A DNA stretch of 64,000 bases from Fen-455 sp050012675 (GTDB taxonomy: Bacteria; Actinomycetota; Acidimicrobiia; Acidimicrobiales; Bog-793): assembly GCA_050012675.1 (NCBI GenBank), contig JBEKGS010000003.1:1-64000 (forward strand), written 5' to 3'. Position numbers and translations under genes: made by a program. Shown here in pieces: positions 25,565 through 34,042 of the stretch (positions within the stretch are counted from its first letter, which is position 1; every line of letters starts with the position of its first letter). The notes beneath the pieces were generated by a model that was not told the origin of the DNA, ran no database searches, and worked only from the letters and a program-made list of their open reading frames with translations.

Positions 25565-26398
25565 ATGCGCATCGCCTTCAAGACTTCACCGCAGAACACG
25601 ACCTGGGAGGACATGCTCGAAGTTTGGCGCGCGGCTGACGACATCGACTTGTTCGAGTCCGGCTGGCTCTTCGACCACTTCTACCCGATCTACTCCGACT
25701 CCACGGGACCGTGCCTCGAAGGATGGGTCACCTTGACCGCTCTCGCCCAGGCGACCCGCCGGCTGCGTCTCGGCACGCTCGTGACCGGGATCCACTACCG
25801 GCACCCCGCCGTGCTCGCCAACATGGCCGCCGCCCTCGACATCGTCTCGGGAGGTCGTCTCGAGCTCGGCATCGGAGCCGGCTGGAACGAGGAGGAGTCC
25901 GGCGCATACGGCATTGCGCTGGGCACGGCGAAACAGCGCAGCGACCGCTTCGAAGAGGCCTGTGAGGTCATCGTCGGCCTTCTCTCGAACGACACGACAA
26001 CGTTCAGGGGGAGCTACTACGAGCTGACCGACGCCCGGTGCAACCCCAAGGCCGTGCAGCGGCCGCATCCGCCGATCTGTATCGGAGGAAACGGCGAGAA
26101 GCGCACCTTGCGCACCGTGGCCCGCTTCGCCCAGCACTGGAATTTCCTCGGCGGCTCCGCCGAGGAGTTCGCGCACAAACGCGATGTGCTCTACGCGCAT
26201 TGCGCGGACATCGGCAGGGACCCGGGAGAGATACTGACGTCGAGCCACGTGCACTTCCGGGGCGACACCGGCGCCACGGTGGCAGAGGCGGCAGAGCTTC
26301 GCGACGCGGGCGTCATGCTCGCCATCGTCTATCTCCGGCCGCCTCTCACGCCGGCGGTGCTCGAGCCGTTGGCAGAGGCTCTCAGCGTGCTGGCCTGA
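25565..26398 (+). CDS. LLM-class F420-dependent oxidoreductase
   Basis: Luciferase-like TIM-barrel flavin or F420-dependent oxidoreductase, 277 aa. It shows DHFYPIYSDSTGPCLEGW, ATRRLRLGTLVTGIHYRHPAVLAN, SGGRLELGIGAGWNEEE and RPHPPICIGGNGEKRTL, typical of actinobacterial F420-dependent family members. The cofactor assignment follows the family; FMN cannot be ruled out. The substrate is unknown. Together with the next gene, each has its own leaderless-type start signal, so they need not form an operon. Confidence 0.85.
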   Translation: MRIAFKTSPQNTTWEDMLEVWRAADDIDLFESGWLFDHFYPIYSDSTGPCLEGWVTLTALAQATRRLRLGTLVTGIHYRHPAVLANMAAALDIVSGGRLELGIGAGWNEEESGAYGIALGTAKQRSDRFEEACEVIVGLLSNDTTTFRGSYYELTDARCNPKAVQRPHPPICIGGNGEKRTLRTVARFAQHWNFLGGSAEEFAHKRDVLYAHCADIGRDPGEILTSSHVHFRGDTGATVAEAAELRDAGVMLAIVYLRPPLTPAVLEPLAEALSVLA

Positions 26399-26403
26399 CC
26401 ACC

Positions 26404-26409
26404 TAACCT
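26404..26409 (+). promoter_or_regulatory. Candidate -10 element for the leaderless 2H/GNAT fusion gene
   Basis: TAACCT followed by exactly 6 nt and the GTG at 26416. Confidence 0.55.
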
Positions 26410-26415
26410 CGAGCC

Positions 26416-27468
26416 GTGCCCGAAAGACGCCGGCTGACCGTCGCCCTCGTGGTGACAGGTGCGCTGGCCAACGAGATCGACGGCATGCGCCGAGCTCTCG
26501 GGGCCAAGGCGCTCGAGCGCATCGCCCCGCACTGCACTGTCATCCCGCCTGTCAACGTCCGTGAGGACTGCCTCGAGGAGGTTCTTGCAGATGTCCGCAG
26601 AGCTGCCGCAAAGAGCGCGCCCATCGCGGTGAACCTCGGGCCGCCCGACACGTTCTGGCCGCGCACGCCCGTGCTCTACCTCGCGGTGAGCGGTGACCTC
26701 GAGGCCCTGGCGTCACTGCGGAGCGACCTCGGCACCGGGCCGCTCGCGCCGCCCCCGGCGCGACCCGTACGCCAATTCGTGCCCCATCTCAGCTTGGACC
26801 AACGCATCGACCCGAGTCGGCTTGCTCACGCCCTCGAGGCGCTGGCCGACTACCGGGCCACGTACTGCTTCGAGCGGGTCACAGTTCTCGAGCAGGACAA
26901 GGACCACCGCTGGCATGCGCTGGCCGACACAGAGCTCGGGAGGCCCGTGGTGGCCGGGAGGGGCAGTCTCGACCTCGAGCTCTCGGTGGTCGAGCGCCCC
27001 GACCCGGTCGTGGCCGCCCTCGTGAGCGAGCAGTGGGCGGCCTACTCGAGAGGCCGCTACGGAGACGCCGTCCGCCCGGTCGAGCCCTACGCGCTCGTCG
27101 CCAGGGCCGGTGGCCGTCTCGTCGGGTTCGCGGACGGCGAGCTCCGCGGCCCGGTGATAAGGATCGCCCGTTTGATCGTCTGGCCCGAATGGCGGGGCCT
27201 GGGAGTCGGGTCGCATTTGTTGCGCGCCGTAGAGGGGCTCGGCCTGGAGCGAGGCTGTCGCAGGGTCCGCCTCGAGACACCTCACGGCGACGGCGCGGAG
27301 CAGTTCTACGCCGCACGGGGCTATGTGGTCACAGCACCCCTGCCGAGATGGCGCGAGGAGCGAGACTTCGTCCTCATGGAGCGAGACATCGTCATCTCGA
27401 CGGGCGCGTCGTCACCTGCGATGACGCGCCCTCGGGCGCCCGGCGCCGGTGGCGAGCTCGAGAACTAG
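26416..27468 (+). CDS. 2'-5' RNA ligase-like (2H phosphoesterase) and GNAT acetyltransferase fusion
   Basis: 350-aa two-domain protein. The N-terminal half (about 1-175) carries the paired signatures of the 2H phosphoesterase superfamily: HCT in PHCTVIPPVN near residue 36 and HLS in VPHLSLDQ near residue 120. The C-terminal half (about 190-335) is a GNAT acetyltransferase with LIVWPEWRGLGVGSHLLRAV, the acetyl-CoA loop RGLGVG, and FYAARGYVV. Substrates are unknown for both domains. Its neighbours (F420-type oxidoreductase, meaB) give no hint. Confidence 0.8.
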   Translation: MPERRRLTVALVVTGALANEIDGMRRALGAKALERIAPHCTVIPPVNVREDCLEEVLADVRRAAAKSAPIAVNLGPPDTFWPRTPVLYLAVSGDLEALASLRSDLGTGPLAPPPARPVRQFVPHLSLDQRIDPSRLAHALEALADYRATYCFERVTVLEQDKDHRWHALADTELGRPVVAGRGSLDLELSVVERPDPVVAALVSEQWAAYSRGRYGDAVRPVEPYALVARAGGRLVGFADGELRGPVIRIARLIVWPEWRGLGVGSHLLRAVEGLGLERGCRRVRLETPHGDGAEQFYAARGYVVTAPLPRWREERDFVLMERDIVISTGASSPAMTRPRAPGAGGELEN

Positions 27469-28461
27469 TCAGTCAGGTTTCTCGCCGCCTGCGAGATCAC
27501 GTGCGACCAGGTCGACGAGTAGGTCGGCCGCCTGGTCCGGGTCCAGTCGCCTGTCTTTGAGCGCCGGCAACAGCCCCATGCCGGCGGGACCGGCAAGGGT
27601 GGCGTTGAGAGCTCGTTCGAAACGGCTCTTCGCGATCGCGAGGGCTTCGTCCCTCGCGCGCGCCGCTCTCATCAGCTCGAGCGTCCCGCTGCGCTCGAGG
27701 TGGGCGCGATGTGAAGCGACGGCTTCCCAGAGCTCGGGCACTCCTTGCCCGCTCGGGGCCACGGTCTTGACGATCGGCGGTGTCCACTCGAGGTTCGTTG
27801 AAAGCTGGACCATGAGCCGCAGATCGCGCGTGGTCTCCTCGACACCCGGCCGGTCGGCTTTGTTGATGACGAGCACGTCGGCAACCTCGAGGAGCCCCGC
27901 CTTGTTGGCCTGCACGGCGTCCCCCCAGCCAGGGTTCACGACGACGACGACGGAGTCGCAGGTGGCGGCAACCTCGACCTCAACCTGGCCTACGCCGACG
28001 GTCTCGACGATCACGAGCGGCCAGCCCGTGGCGTCGAGGAGGCGGACGGCCTCGGGCACGGCGGCTGTGAGGCCCCCGAAGTGGCCCCGCGTCGCCATCG
28101 AACGGATGAAGACGGCGTCGTCGAGACAGTGGCTCTGCATGCGGACCCGGTCACCGAGGATCGCCCCACCTGTCACAGGCGAGGAGGGGTCGACAGCGAG
28201 CACGGCGACCGGGCTGGCGAGCCGCTCGCGGATCTCGGTGAGCAGGGCGCTCGCCAAGGTCGACTTCCCCGAACCCGGGGGGCCGGTGAGACCTATGGAG
28301 TAGGAGCTGCCGGCTCTCTCGAAGCTGAGCCCGGCCAGTTCGCGGGAGTCGTCCCCGCCCAGCTCGACGATGGAGAGAAGGCGGGCGAGGGCACCGCGGT
28401 CGCCGGCCCCGGCGGCTTCGAAAAGCTCAGAGGTGCTCGTGCCACGCCGGCCCCGCCTCAC
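27469..28461 (-). CDS. meaB: Methylmalonyl-CoA mutase-associated GTPase MeaB (ArgK family)
   Basis: G3E-family GTPase that guards adenosylcobalamin-dependent methylmalonyl-CoA mutase or its relatives, 330 aa. Walker A is GLTGPPGSGKSTL near residue 60, Walker B region VIVETVGVGQVEVE, and base recognition NKADRPGV. It starts GTG, overlapping the murA stop by 4 nt on the minus strand (GTGA), so it is translated from the murA transcript. No mutase gene is in the window. Its stop abuts the convergent fusion gene with no gap. Confidence 0.92.
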   Translation of the reverse strand: MRRGRRGTSTSELFEAAGAGDRGALARLLSIVELGGDDSRELAGLSFERAGSSYSIGLTGPPGSGKSTLASALLTEIRERLASPVAVLAVDPSSPVTGGAILGDRVRMQSHCLDDAVFIRSMATRGHFGGLTAAVPEAVRLLDATGWPLVIVETVGVGQVEVEVAATCDSVVVVVNPGWGDAVQANKAGLLEVADVLVINKADRPGVEETTRDLRLMVQLSTNLEWTPPIVKTVAPSGQGVPELWEAVASHRAHLERSGTLELMRAARARDEALAIAKSRFERALNATLAGPAGMGLLPALKDRRLDPDQAADLLVDLVARDLAGGEKPD

Positions 28462-29726
28462 GGCGATGAGACGCGCTCGATGTTCGCACCGAGCGAACCG
28501 AGGCGCTCGTCGAGACTCTCATAACCTCGGTCGATGTGCTCGGCGCCGCTCACCTCTGTCACCCCGTCGGCCATCAGGCCTGCAAGGACGAGCGCCGCGC
28601 CGGCGCGTATGTCCCATGCCCGGACCCGGGCGCCCGACAGCCTCGGCACGCCCCGCACTATGGCGTGATGCCCCTCGGTCTTGATCTTGGCCCCCATCCG
28701 GCGCAGCTCGTCGATGTAGCGGAAGCGACCGGCGAACAGGTTCTCGCTCACGATCGCGACCCCGTCGGCAATCGAGAGCAGTGTCACCAAGAGGGGCTTG
28801 TAGTCCGTCGCCACACCCGGATAGGGAAGAGTGGCGACGTCTACCGAGCGCCGTTTGCCTTCGGCGCTGACTTGAAGTCCCTCCCCGGTCGGCTCGCAGA
28901 CCATGCCCATCTGGCGAAGCTTCTCCAAGAGCATGTCCATGTGCTCGTGCCGCGCCCCTTTGACGAGAACCTCCCCCCCGGTAAGGCCCACGGCGGCGAC
29001 GAAGGTCGCGGCCTCCACGCGGTCGGGGATCGCACGGTGAGCCGCCGGGCGCAGCTCGTCGACCCCCTCGACCTCGATACGGGAGGTGCCGGCGCCGCGG
29101 ATGGCGGCGCCCATCTCGGTCAGCATGGACGCCAGGTCGGCGATCTCAGGCTCGCGTGCGGCGTTTTCGATGACGGTCGTGCCCTTTGCCAGCACCGCGG
29201 CCATCAAGATGTTGTCGGTGGCGGTGTGGCTCGGGAACTGGAGCACGATCCGCGTCCCGACGAGGCGATCGCAGTGACCGTCCACGTAGCCGTGCTCGGC
29301 CACGAAGGTGGCTCCGAGGTCCTCGAACGCGCTCAGGTGGAAGTCGATCGGGCGGTACCCGAAGTCGTCGCCCCCGGGCATCGAGACCCGGGCGGCGCCG
29401 TAGCGGGCGAGCAACGGGCCGAGCACGACGATCGACGCCCTCATCTTCTCCACGAGCTCGTAAGGGGCGACAGGCGTCACGTCCTGCGGGATGGTGATCT
29501 CGAGGTGTCCCTGAGGGCCGCGGCCCTCTTGGACGACCTTGGCGCCCATAGCCCGCAGAACATCGGACATGATCGCGACGTCGCTGATGGCAGGCACGTT
29601 GTCGAGGCGATGCACGCCCGGGGCGAGAAGGCAGGCGGCCATCAGCTTCAGAACCGAGTTCTTGGCCCCGTTCACGCACACGGTGCCGTGCAGTGGGCCT
29701 GACGGGTGCACGACGAAGCGGTCCAC
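28458..29726 (-). CDS. murA: UDP-N-acetylglucosamine 1-carboxyvinyltransferase
   Basis: First committed step of peptidoglycan synthesis, transferring enolpyruvate to UDP-GlcNAc. The GTG at 29726 gives 422 aa beginning MDRFVVHPSGPL, the family norm, and has TACTGT exactly 6 nt upstream; a GTG at 29759 would add 11 residues. NGAKNSVLKLMAA holds the substrate-binding Lys and Asn. The position of E. coli Cys115 (PGGCTIG) reads PGGDDFG, so the residue is Asp120, as in M. tuberculosis MurA. The change is associated with fosfomycin insensitivity. Confidence 0.95.
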   Translation of the reverse strand: MDRFVVHPSGPLHGTVCVNGAKNSVLKLMAACLLAPGVHRLDNVPAISDVAIMSDVLRAMGAKVVQEGRGPQGHLEITIPQDVTPVAPYELVEKMRASIVVLGPLLARYGAARVSMPGGDDFGYRPIDFHLSAFEDLGATFVAEHGYVDGHCDRLVGTRIVLQFPSHTATDNILMAAVLAKGTTVIENAAREPEIADLASMLTEMGAAIRGAGTSRIEVEGVDELRPAAHRAIPDRVEAATFVAAVGLTGGEVLVKGARHEHMDMLLEKLRQMGMVCEPTGEGLQVSAEGKRRSVDVATLPYPGVATDYKPLLVTLLSIADGVAIVSENLFAGRFRYIDELRRMGAKIKTEGHHAIVRGVPRLSGARVRAWDIRAGAALVLAGLMADGVTEVSGAEHIDRGYESLDERLGSLGANIERVSSP

Positions 29727-29732
29727 GGCGAG

Positions 29733-29738
29733 ACAGTA
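29733..29738 (-). promoter_or_regulatory. Candidate -10 element for leaderless murA
   Basis: On the minus strand TACTGT is followed by CTCGCC and the GTG at 29726, exactly 6 nt spacing. It supports the shorter murA start. Confidence 0.55.
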
Positions 29739-29783
29739 CTTCGGGGAGCGAGCCGCCACTCAACTAGCCAGGAGCTGCGGTCG

Positions 29784-29814
29784 CCCACCGGTCGCAGGTT
29801 CCCACCGGTCGCAG
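29784..29814. repeat. Tandem 14-bp direct repeat between murA and treS
   Basis: CCCACCGGTCGCAG occurs at 29784-29797 and 29801-29814, period 17. Each copy contains the palindrome ACCGGT. It lies between the divergent murA and treS-side promoters, where an operator would be expected. Confidence 0.5.
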
Positions 29815-29840
29815 ATGCTCGGCAAGCTATCGTCGATGCG

Positions 29841-29954
29841 ATGAGCGGCCAGAGCAAGTTGTCCTGCCCCGACCCGGCCGTGGAACACCTCCGGGTCGCT
29901 CAGGCCAGCCACTCCTCCGGGCCGCGCGGACTCCTTCGCCTCGGGCTCGACTGA
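29841..29954 (+). CDS. Possible small leaderless ORF upstream of treS (37 aa)
   Basis: ATG at 29841 opens a 37-codon frame (MSGQSKLSCPDPAVEHLRVA…) that ends 9 nt before the treS ATG. TATCGT lies 7 nt before the ATG. No family is recognised and there is no membrane segment or signal peptide. It could be a real small protein, a translated leader that affects treS, or a chance frame in high-GC DNA. Confidence 0.3.
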   Translation: MSGQSKLSCPDPAVEHLRVAQASHSSGPRGLLRLGLD

Positions 29955-29963
29955 TCGAGGCCC

Positions 29964-31736
29964 ATGGTCCCGATCCCAGGCTCGGTTGCGGGCAACCCGC
30001 GGTGGTACCAGCAGGCCGTGTTCTACGAGCTGTTGCCCCGGGGCTTCTTCGATTCCAACGCCGACGGCGTCGGTGACTTCGAGGGCCTGCGCCAGAAGCT
30101 CGACTACCTCCAGTGGCTGGGCGTCGACTGCGTGTGGCTGCTGCCCTTTTACCCCTCCCCGCTCCATGACGGCGGCTACGACATCAGCGACTTCCTCACC
30201 GTCGCCCCCGATCTCGGAACCGTCGACGACCTCGTGGCCCTTGTCGAAGACGCCCACCGCCGAGGGATCCGCATCATCTCCGATCTCGTGATGAACCACA
30301 CGAGCGACCAGCATCCCTGGTTCATCGAGTCCCGGTCGTCGCGCGACAACCCGAAGGCCGACTGGTACATGTGGGCGGACGACGACCACGGCTTCGCAGG
30401 CGTCCGGGTGATCTTCTGCGACGTCGAGCCCTCCAACTGGACCTTTGACCAGAAGCGCCAGCAGTACTACTGGCATCGTTTCTTCCATCAACAGCCGGAC
30501 CTGAACTACGAGAACCCTGAGGTCGTCGACGCCATGTTGGGCGTTGTCCGGTTCTGGCTCGATATCGGCCTGGACGGCTTCCGGCTCGACGCCGTCCCGT
30601 ACCTGTACAAGGCGGAGGGGACCTCGTGCGAGAACCTGCCCGCGACCCACAAACTGCTCCGTCGCATCCGAGCCGAGATGGACCGGTCCTATCCCGGCCG
30701 GCTGATGCTCGCGGAGGTCAACCAATGGCCGAGCGTCGTCACGGAGTACTTCGGCGACGGCGACGAGTGCCACATGTGCTTCAACTTCCCGCTCATGCCG
30801 CGCATGTTCATGGCGGTGCGCCGCGAGCAACGCTTCCCGATCACCGAGATCCTCGCCCAGACGCCCCCCATCCCCGACGGCTGCCAATGGGGGATCTTCC
30901 TGCGCAACCACGACGAGCTCACCTTGGAGATGGTGACCGACGAGGAGCGCGACTACATGTACGCCGAGTACGCCCGCGACCCGAGGATGCGCCGGAACCT
31001 CGGGATCCGACGCCGCCTCGCCCCCCTCGTCGAAAACGACCGCCGTGTGGCGGAATTGCTCTACGGGATGCTCCTCTCGTTGCCGGGCAGCCCCGTTTTG
31101 TACTACGGCGACGAGCTGCTCATGGGCGACAACATCTACCTTGGGGATCGTGACGGGGTCCGCACGCCGATGCAGTGGGCGCCCGACCGCAACGCCGGTT
31201 TCTCCCGGGCCGACTTCGCGCAGCTGTACCTGCCACCGCTCATGGACCCTGTCCACGGCTACCAGGCGGTCAACGTCGAAGCGCAGCAAAGAGACCCCTC
31301 GTCGTTCCTCCACTGGCTGCGGCGCATGCTGGCGGTGAGGCACCAGTACCCGCAGTTCGCCACCGGGTCGCTCGAAGTCCTCCCCGCCGACAACCCCTCC
31401 GTGCTCGCCTATGTGCGCCAGCCCCGGACCGTCCGAGGGCCGGCCGCGGTGCAGCGCGGCCTGGACAACGCCGCTGATGCCGCCGCCGGCCCCGACCCCG
31501 ACAGAACCGCCGACCAGGCCGGCCAGGCCGGGACGGCCGGGACCCACACCGCGGTGTTGTGCGTGTCGAATCTGAGCCGATTCGCCCAGCCGGCCGAGCT
31601 CAGCCTCGGCCGCTGGGAGGGCTGCACGCCCATAGAGCTCCTGGGGCGGGTACCGTTCCCTCGGATCACCGCAAAGCCCTACTCGGTCACGCTGGCCCCC
31701 TACGGCATCTACTGGTTCGAGCTCGAGGAGCGCTGA
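29964..31736 (+). CDS. treS: Trehalose synthase (maltose alpha-D-glucosyltransferase)
   Basis: GH13 enzyme that interconverts maltose and trehalose, 590 aa. YELLPRGFFDSNADGVGDFEG is the family N-terminus. The catalytic nucleophile is in LDGFRLDAVPYL, the acid/base Glu in LAEVNQWP and the transition-state Asp in LRNHDEL. The C-terminal beta domain contains an insertion of about 40 residues (ADAAAGPDPDRTADQAGQAG) not usual in TreS. The ATG follows GATCGAGGCCC. A maltokinase-like gene starts 2 nt after its stop. Confidence 0.94.
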   Translation: MVPIPGSVAGNPRWYQQAVFYELLPRGFFDSNADGVGDFEGLRQKLDYLQWLGVDCVWLLPFYPSPLHDGGYDISDFLTVAPDLGTVDDLVALVEDAHRRGIRIISDLVMNHTSDQHPWFIESRSSRDNPKADWYMWADDDHGFAGVRVIFCDVEPSNWTFDQKRQQYYWHRFFHQQPDLNYENPEVVDAMLGVVRFWLDIGLDGFRLDAVPYLYKAEGTSCENLPATHKLLRRIRAEMDRSYPGRLMLAEVNQWPSVVTEYFGDGDECHMCFNFPLMPRMFMAVRREQRFPITEILAQTPPIPDGCQWGIFLRNHDELTLEMVTDEERDYMYAEYARDPRMRRNLGIRRRLAPLVENDRRVAELLYGMLLSLPGSPVLYYGDELLMGDNIYLGDRDGVRTPMQWAPDRNAGFSRADFAQLYLPPLMDPVHGYQAVNVEAQQRDPSSFLHWLRRMLAVRHQYPQFATGSLEVLPADNPSVLAYVRQPRTVRGPAAVQRGLDNAADAAAGPDPDRTADQAGQAGTAGTHTAVLCVSNLSRFAQPAELSLGRWEGCTPIELLGRVPFPRITAKPYSVTLAPYGIYWFELEER

Positions 31737-31738
31737 AA

Positions 31739-32941
31739 GTGCCCCCCAGTCCGTCAGCTTTCGCAGGGCTTGTCATCCCCTATCTCCAGCGCCAGTCCTG
31801 GTTCCTGGCCGACATGTCACGGTTCGACCGCGGCGTATGGGCCACGTTCCAGATCGCCGATCTCGAGATCGTGGCCGACGGGCGTCCCGGGATGGCGAGC
31901 GTGGTCGTCACCGTGGGGAACCGCCCGTTCCACGTCCTGGTGGGATGGCGGGAGCCGTCGCTCGCCCCTGCGGTGCTCGGAGACCATCAAGGTGCGGTGC
32001 TCGGTATGTGCGACGACGGCTCGGGAGACGTGCTGTGCTACGACGCGCTCGCCGACGAGGAGCTCTCGACCGGGCTGCTGGCTGTGGCGAGCGCGGGGCG
32101 CCAGAGCGCGAGGCGCGTACGCCTGGTCCAGTCGCTCGTGAGCCACGCCTCGCTCGTCTACGACGAGCGCCTGTTCATGAAGTCGTACCGCGTTCTCGAG
32201 CCGGCGCCACGACCCGAGATCGAGCTCATGGTCCGCCTCGACGAGGTCGGCTTCAAGCACACCTTGAGGCCGGTCGCCCGTTGGGAGCGAAACGGGTGGG
32301 ACCTGGCCCTCGTCCGCGAGTACGTCCCTGGAGCCGTCGAGGCCCGGCTGTTGGCGCTGACGTCGCTTCGCGACCTGCTAGGGCGCAGCATCGACGACGA
32401 GCAACTGAGGCTCGAGGAGGTCGGCGGTGCCGGCGGTGACCTCTCCTCGGAGGTGCGCCGCCTCGGGGAGCTCACGGCCGGTCTCCATCTGGCCCTCGCC
32501 GAGGCGTTCGGGGTCCGCCCCCTCGGTGATGGCCACGCCCAGCTGGGCGTCGCCATCAGGGTTCACGGCGACTACCACCTCCGTCGCGTCTTCAGGACCG
32601 ACGCAGGCTGGATCGTCGGAGGTTTCGGGGACGACCCCCTCATCGGCAAGCTCGGCGACCCGATGGCGCGCCCCGAGCCGCGCTTCGCCTCGCCGCTCGA
32701 GGACCTGGCCGACCTCTCCTACTCACTTCGCCAGGTGGCGGCCGAGGCCGTGGCGGCGCAGCCGGCCGTCACCCGGGCACGGGCCGAGCGACTCGCGAAG
32801 GCCTGGGAGCGGCGGAACCGGGGCGCGTTCTTGAGCGGTTACCTGACTGTCGAGGGAATCGGCGGGCTCATGGCGTTGGACCGCCCGCAAGCTGCAGAAG
32901 CGATCAAGTCCCTAGTCGCCAGGCGGGAAAGGCCGGGCTGA
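31739..32941 (+). CDS. Maltokinase-like protein with degenerate active-site motifs
   Basis: 400 aa from the GTG at 31739, 2 nt after treS. The N-terminal cap resembles maltokinase (PYLQRQSWF). The kinase core has VHGDYHLRRVF near residue 275, where active maltokinases read HGDYHLGQ. The following segment is WIVGGFGDDP where DFEGEP is expected. The catalytic Asp of HGD is kept, but the second metal-ligand Asp is Gly and the Gln is Arg. Family membership is clear from context and pattern; activity is doubtful. The expected reaction would be maltose to maltose-1-phosphate for GlgE. Confidence 0.75.
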   Translation: MPPSPSAFAGLVIPYLQRQSWFLADMSRFDRGVWATFQIADLEIVADGRPGMASVVVTVGNRPFHVLVGWREPSLAPAVLGDHQGAVLGMCDDGSGDVLCYDALADEELSTGLLAVASAGRQSARRVRLVQSLVSHASLVYDERLFMKSYRVLEPAPRPEIELMVRLDEVGFKHTLRPVARWERNGWDLALVREYVPGAVEARLLALTSLRDLLGRSIDDEQLRLEEVGGAGGDLSSEVRRLGELTAGLHLALAEAFGVRPLGDGHAQLGVAIRVHGDYHLRRVFRTDAGWIVGGFGDDPLIGKLGDPMARPEPRFASPLEDLADLSYSLRQVAAEAVAAQPAVTRARAERLAKAWERRNRGAFLSGYLTVEGIGGLMALDRPQAAEAIKSLVARRERPG

Positions 32942-32965
32942 GTCCCGCCAGGCCTCCCGCAGGCC

Positions 32966-33985
32966 TCAGGATGCTTCTGAGACCTCACCGTCGGAGGCGA
33001 GATCGATCTCGCTCAGCGCCCCGCGGAGGTCTTCGGCCGCCTTTTCCGGCCCGACCACGTTGATCATGACCCCGGTGCCCAGCTCGAAGCCCGCGCGAGT
33101 GGTCAAACAGGGCAGGATGTGAACGTGCCAGTGGTACTCGCCTGTCGAGCTGTACGGGGCGGAGTGGAACACGACGTTGTAGGCCACGTCCCCGATGCTG
33201 GCGTTGAGTGCGCGCAAGGCACTGCGCACGGCCTGGCCAACACCCACGATGCCCTCGGCGGACGCCCGGTGGAGGTGAGCTCCGTGCTGGCGCGGTACGA
33301 CGAGGATCTCATACGGCGTCCCGCTCCAGTAAGGGCAGAAGGTCACGGCGTGCTCGGTCGCGTCGATCATCCGGGACTCGAAGCTCTGTTCGGCCGCCGC
33401 CGCCGCGCATACCAGGCATCCCCCGGCGAAGCGCTCGAAACTGGCGAGCTCGTCGGCGAGCTCTCTCGGCACGAAGGGGATCCCGAGCAGCTGGCCGTGA
33501 GGATGGGCGATGGAAGCGCCCGCCTGCCGGCCGTGGTTGATGATCACCTGGCTGTAGCGAAGCCCAGGAGTGCCCTCGTGCTGTTCGACGCGGTCGCGGA
33601 TGGCGAGCATCACGAGCGAGACCTGATCGTCAAGCAGGGATGCCATCGTCGCGTCGTGGTCGGGCGAGATGACGAGCACTTCGTGGATGCCGCTCGCCGG
33701 GGCCTCGGCGAACACTGGCCCGCGGTTCTCGATCACGAAGGGCGCGTCGCCTTCGAAAGCCGGGTAGCGGTTCGGAAGGACCCGTACGAGCCAGGAGCCG
33801 GAGGTCCCGTAGATCTCGAGGGCCGGGGGTGCCGAGGCCTCCATGCCCGGGCAGAACGGACAGGGTATTCCCTCGAGGGAATCGAGCGTGAGCTGGCGCG
33901 GCACAAAGAGGGCTTGTCTCTGGGCGCGGCCGGTGGCGACTGTCACCCACCGTCCCGAAAGCGGATCGATGCGAAGCTGATTCAC
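32966..33985 (-). CDS. galT: Galactose-1-phosphate uridylyltransferase family protein
   Basis: HIT-superfamily nucleotidylyltransferase, 339 aa. CPFCPG near residue 42 is the zinc-type Cys pair, NRYPAFEG and EVLVISPDHD are family strands, and the nucleophilic His lies in GASIAHPHGQLLGIPFVP. A second HIT-like half has EYHWHVHILP. The natural substrate could be Gal-1-P or another sugar phosphate; no galK or galE is adjacent. It starts GTG, with AAGGAGG 13 nt upstream, longer than usual. It is convergent with the treS unit. Confidence 0.85.
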   Translation of the reverse strand: MNQLRIDPLSGRWVTVATGRAQRQALFVPRQLTLDSLEGIPCPFCPGMEASAPPALEIYGTSGSWLVRVLPNRYPAFEGDAPFVIENRGPVFAEAPASGIHEVLVISPDHDATMASLLDDQVSLVMLAIRDRVEQHEGTPGLRYSQVIINHGRQAGASIAHPHGQLLGIPFVPRELADELASFERFAGGCLVCAAAAAEQSFESRMIDATEHAVTFCPYWSGTPYEILVVPRQHGAHLHRASAEGIVGVGQAVRSALRALNASIGDVAYNVVFHSAPYSSTGEYHWHVHILPCLTTRAGFELGTGVMINVVGPEKAAEDLRGALSEIDLASDGEVSEAS

Positions 33986-34017
33986 GCTGGGCCGAGGACC
34001 TCCTTCGGGACCGAATT

Positions 34018-34042
34018 CCGACAGATGGTCGGCATTTTTTTT
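34018..34042 (+). terminator. Candidate intrinsic terminator with an eight-T run
   Basis: CCGAC, loop AGATG, GTCGG, then CA and eight T. Short stem but an exceptional T-run for this base composition. It points along the plus strand, though the nearest plus-strand gene upstream ends at 32941, with galT on the other strand between. On the minus strand the same bases form an A-tract near the galT start. Confidence 0.4.

Noticed and set aside
29760..31547. 595-codon minus-strand frame opposite treS
   Set aside because: treS is well supported by its catalytic residues; the opposite frame has no recognisable sequence.
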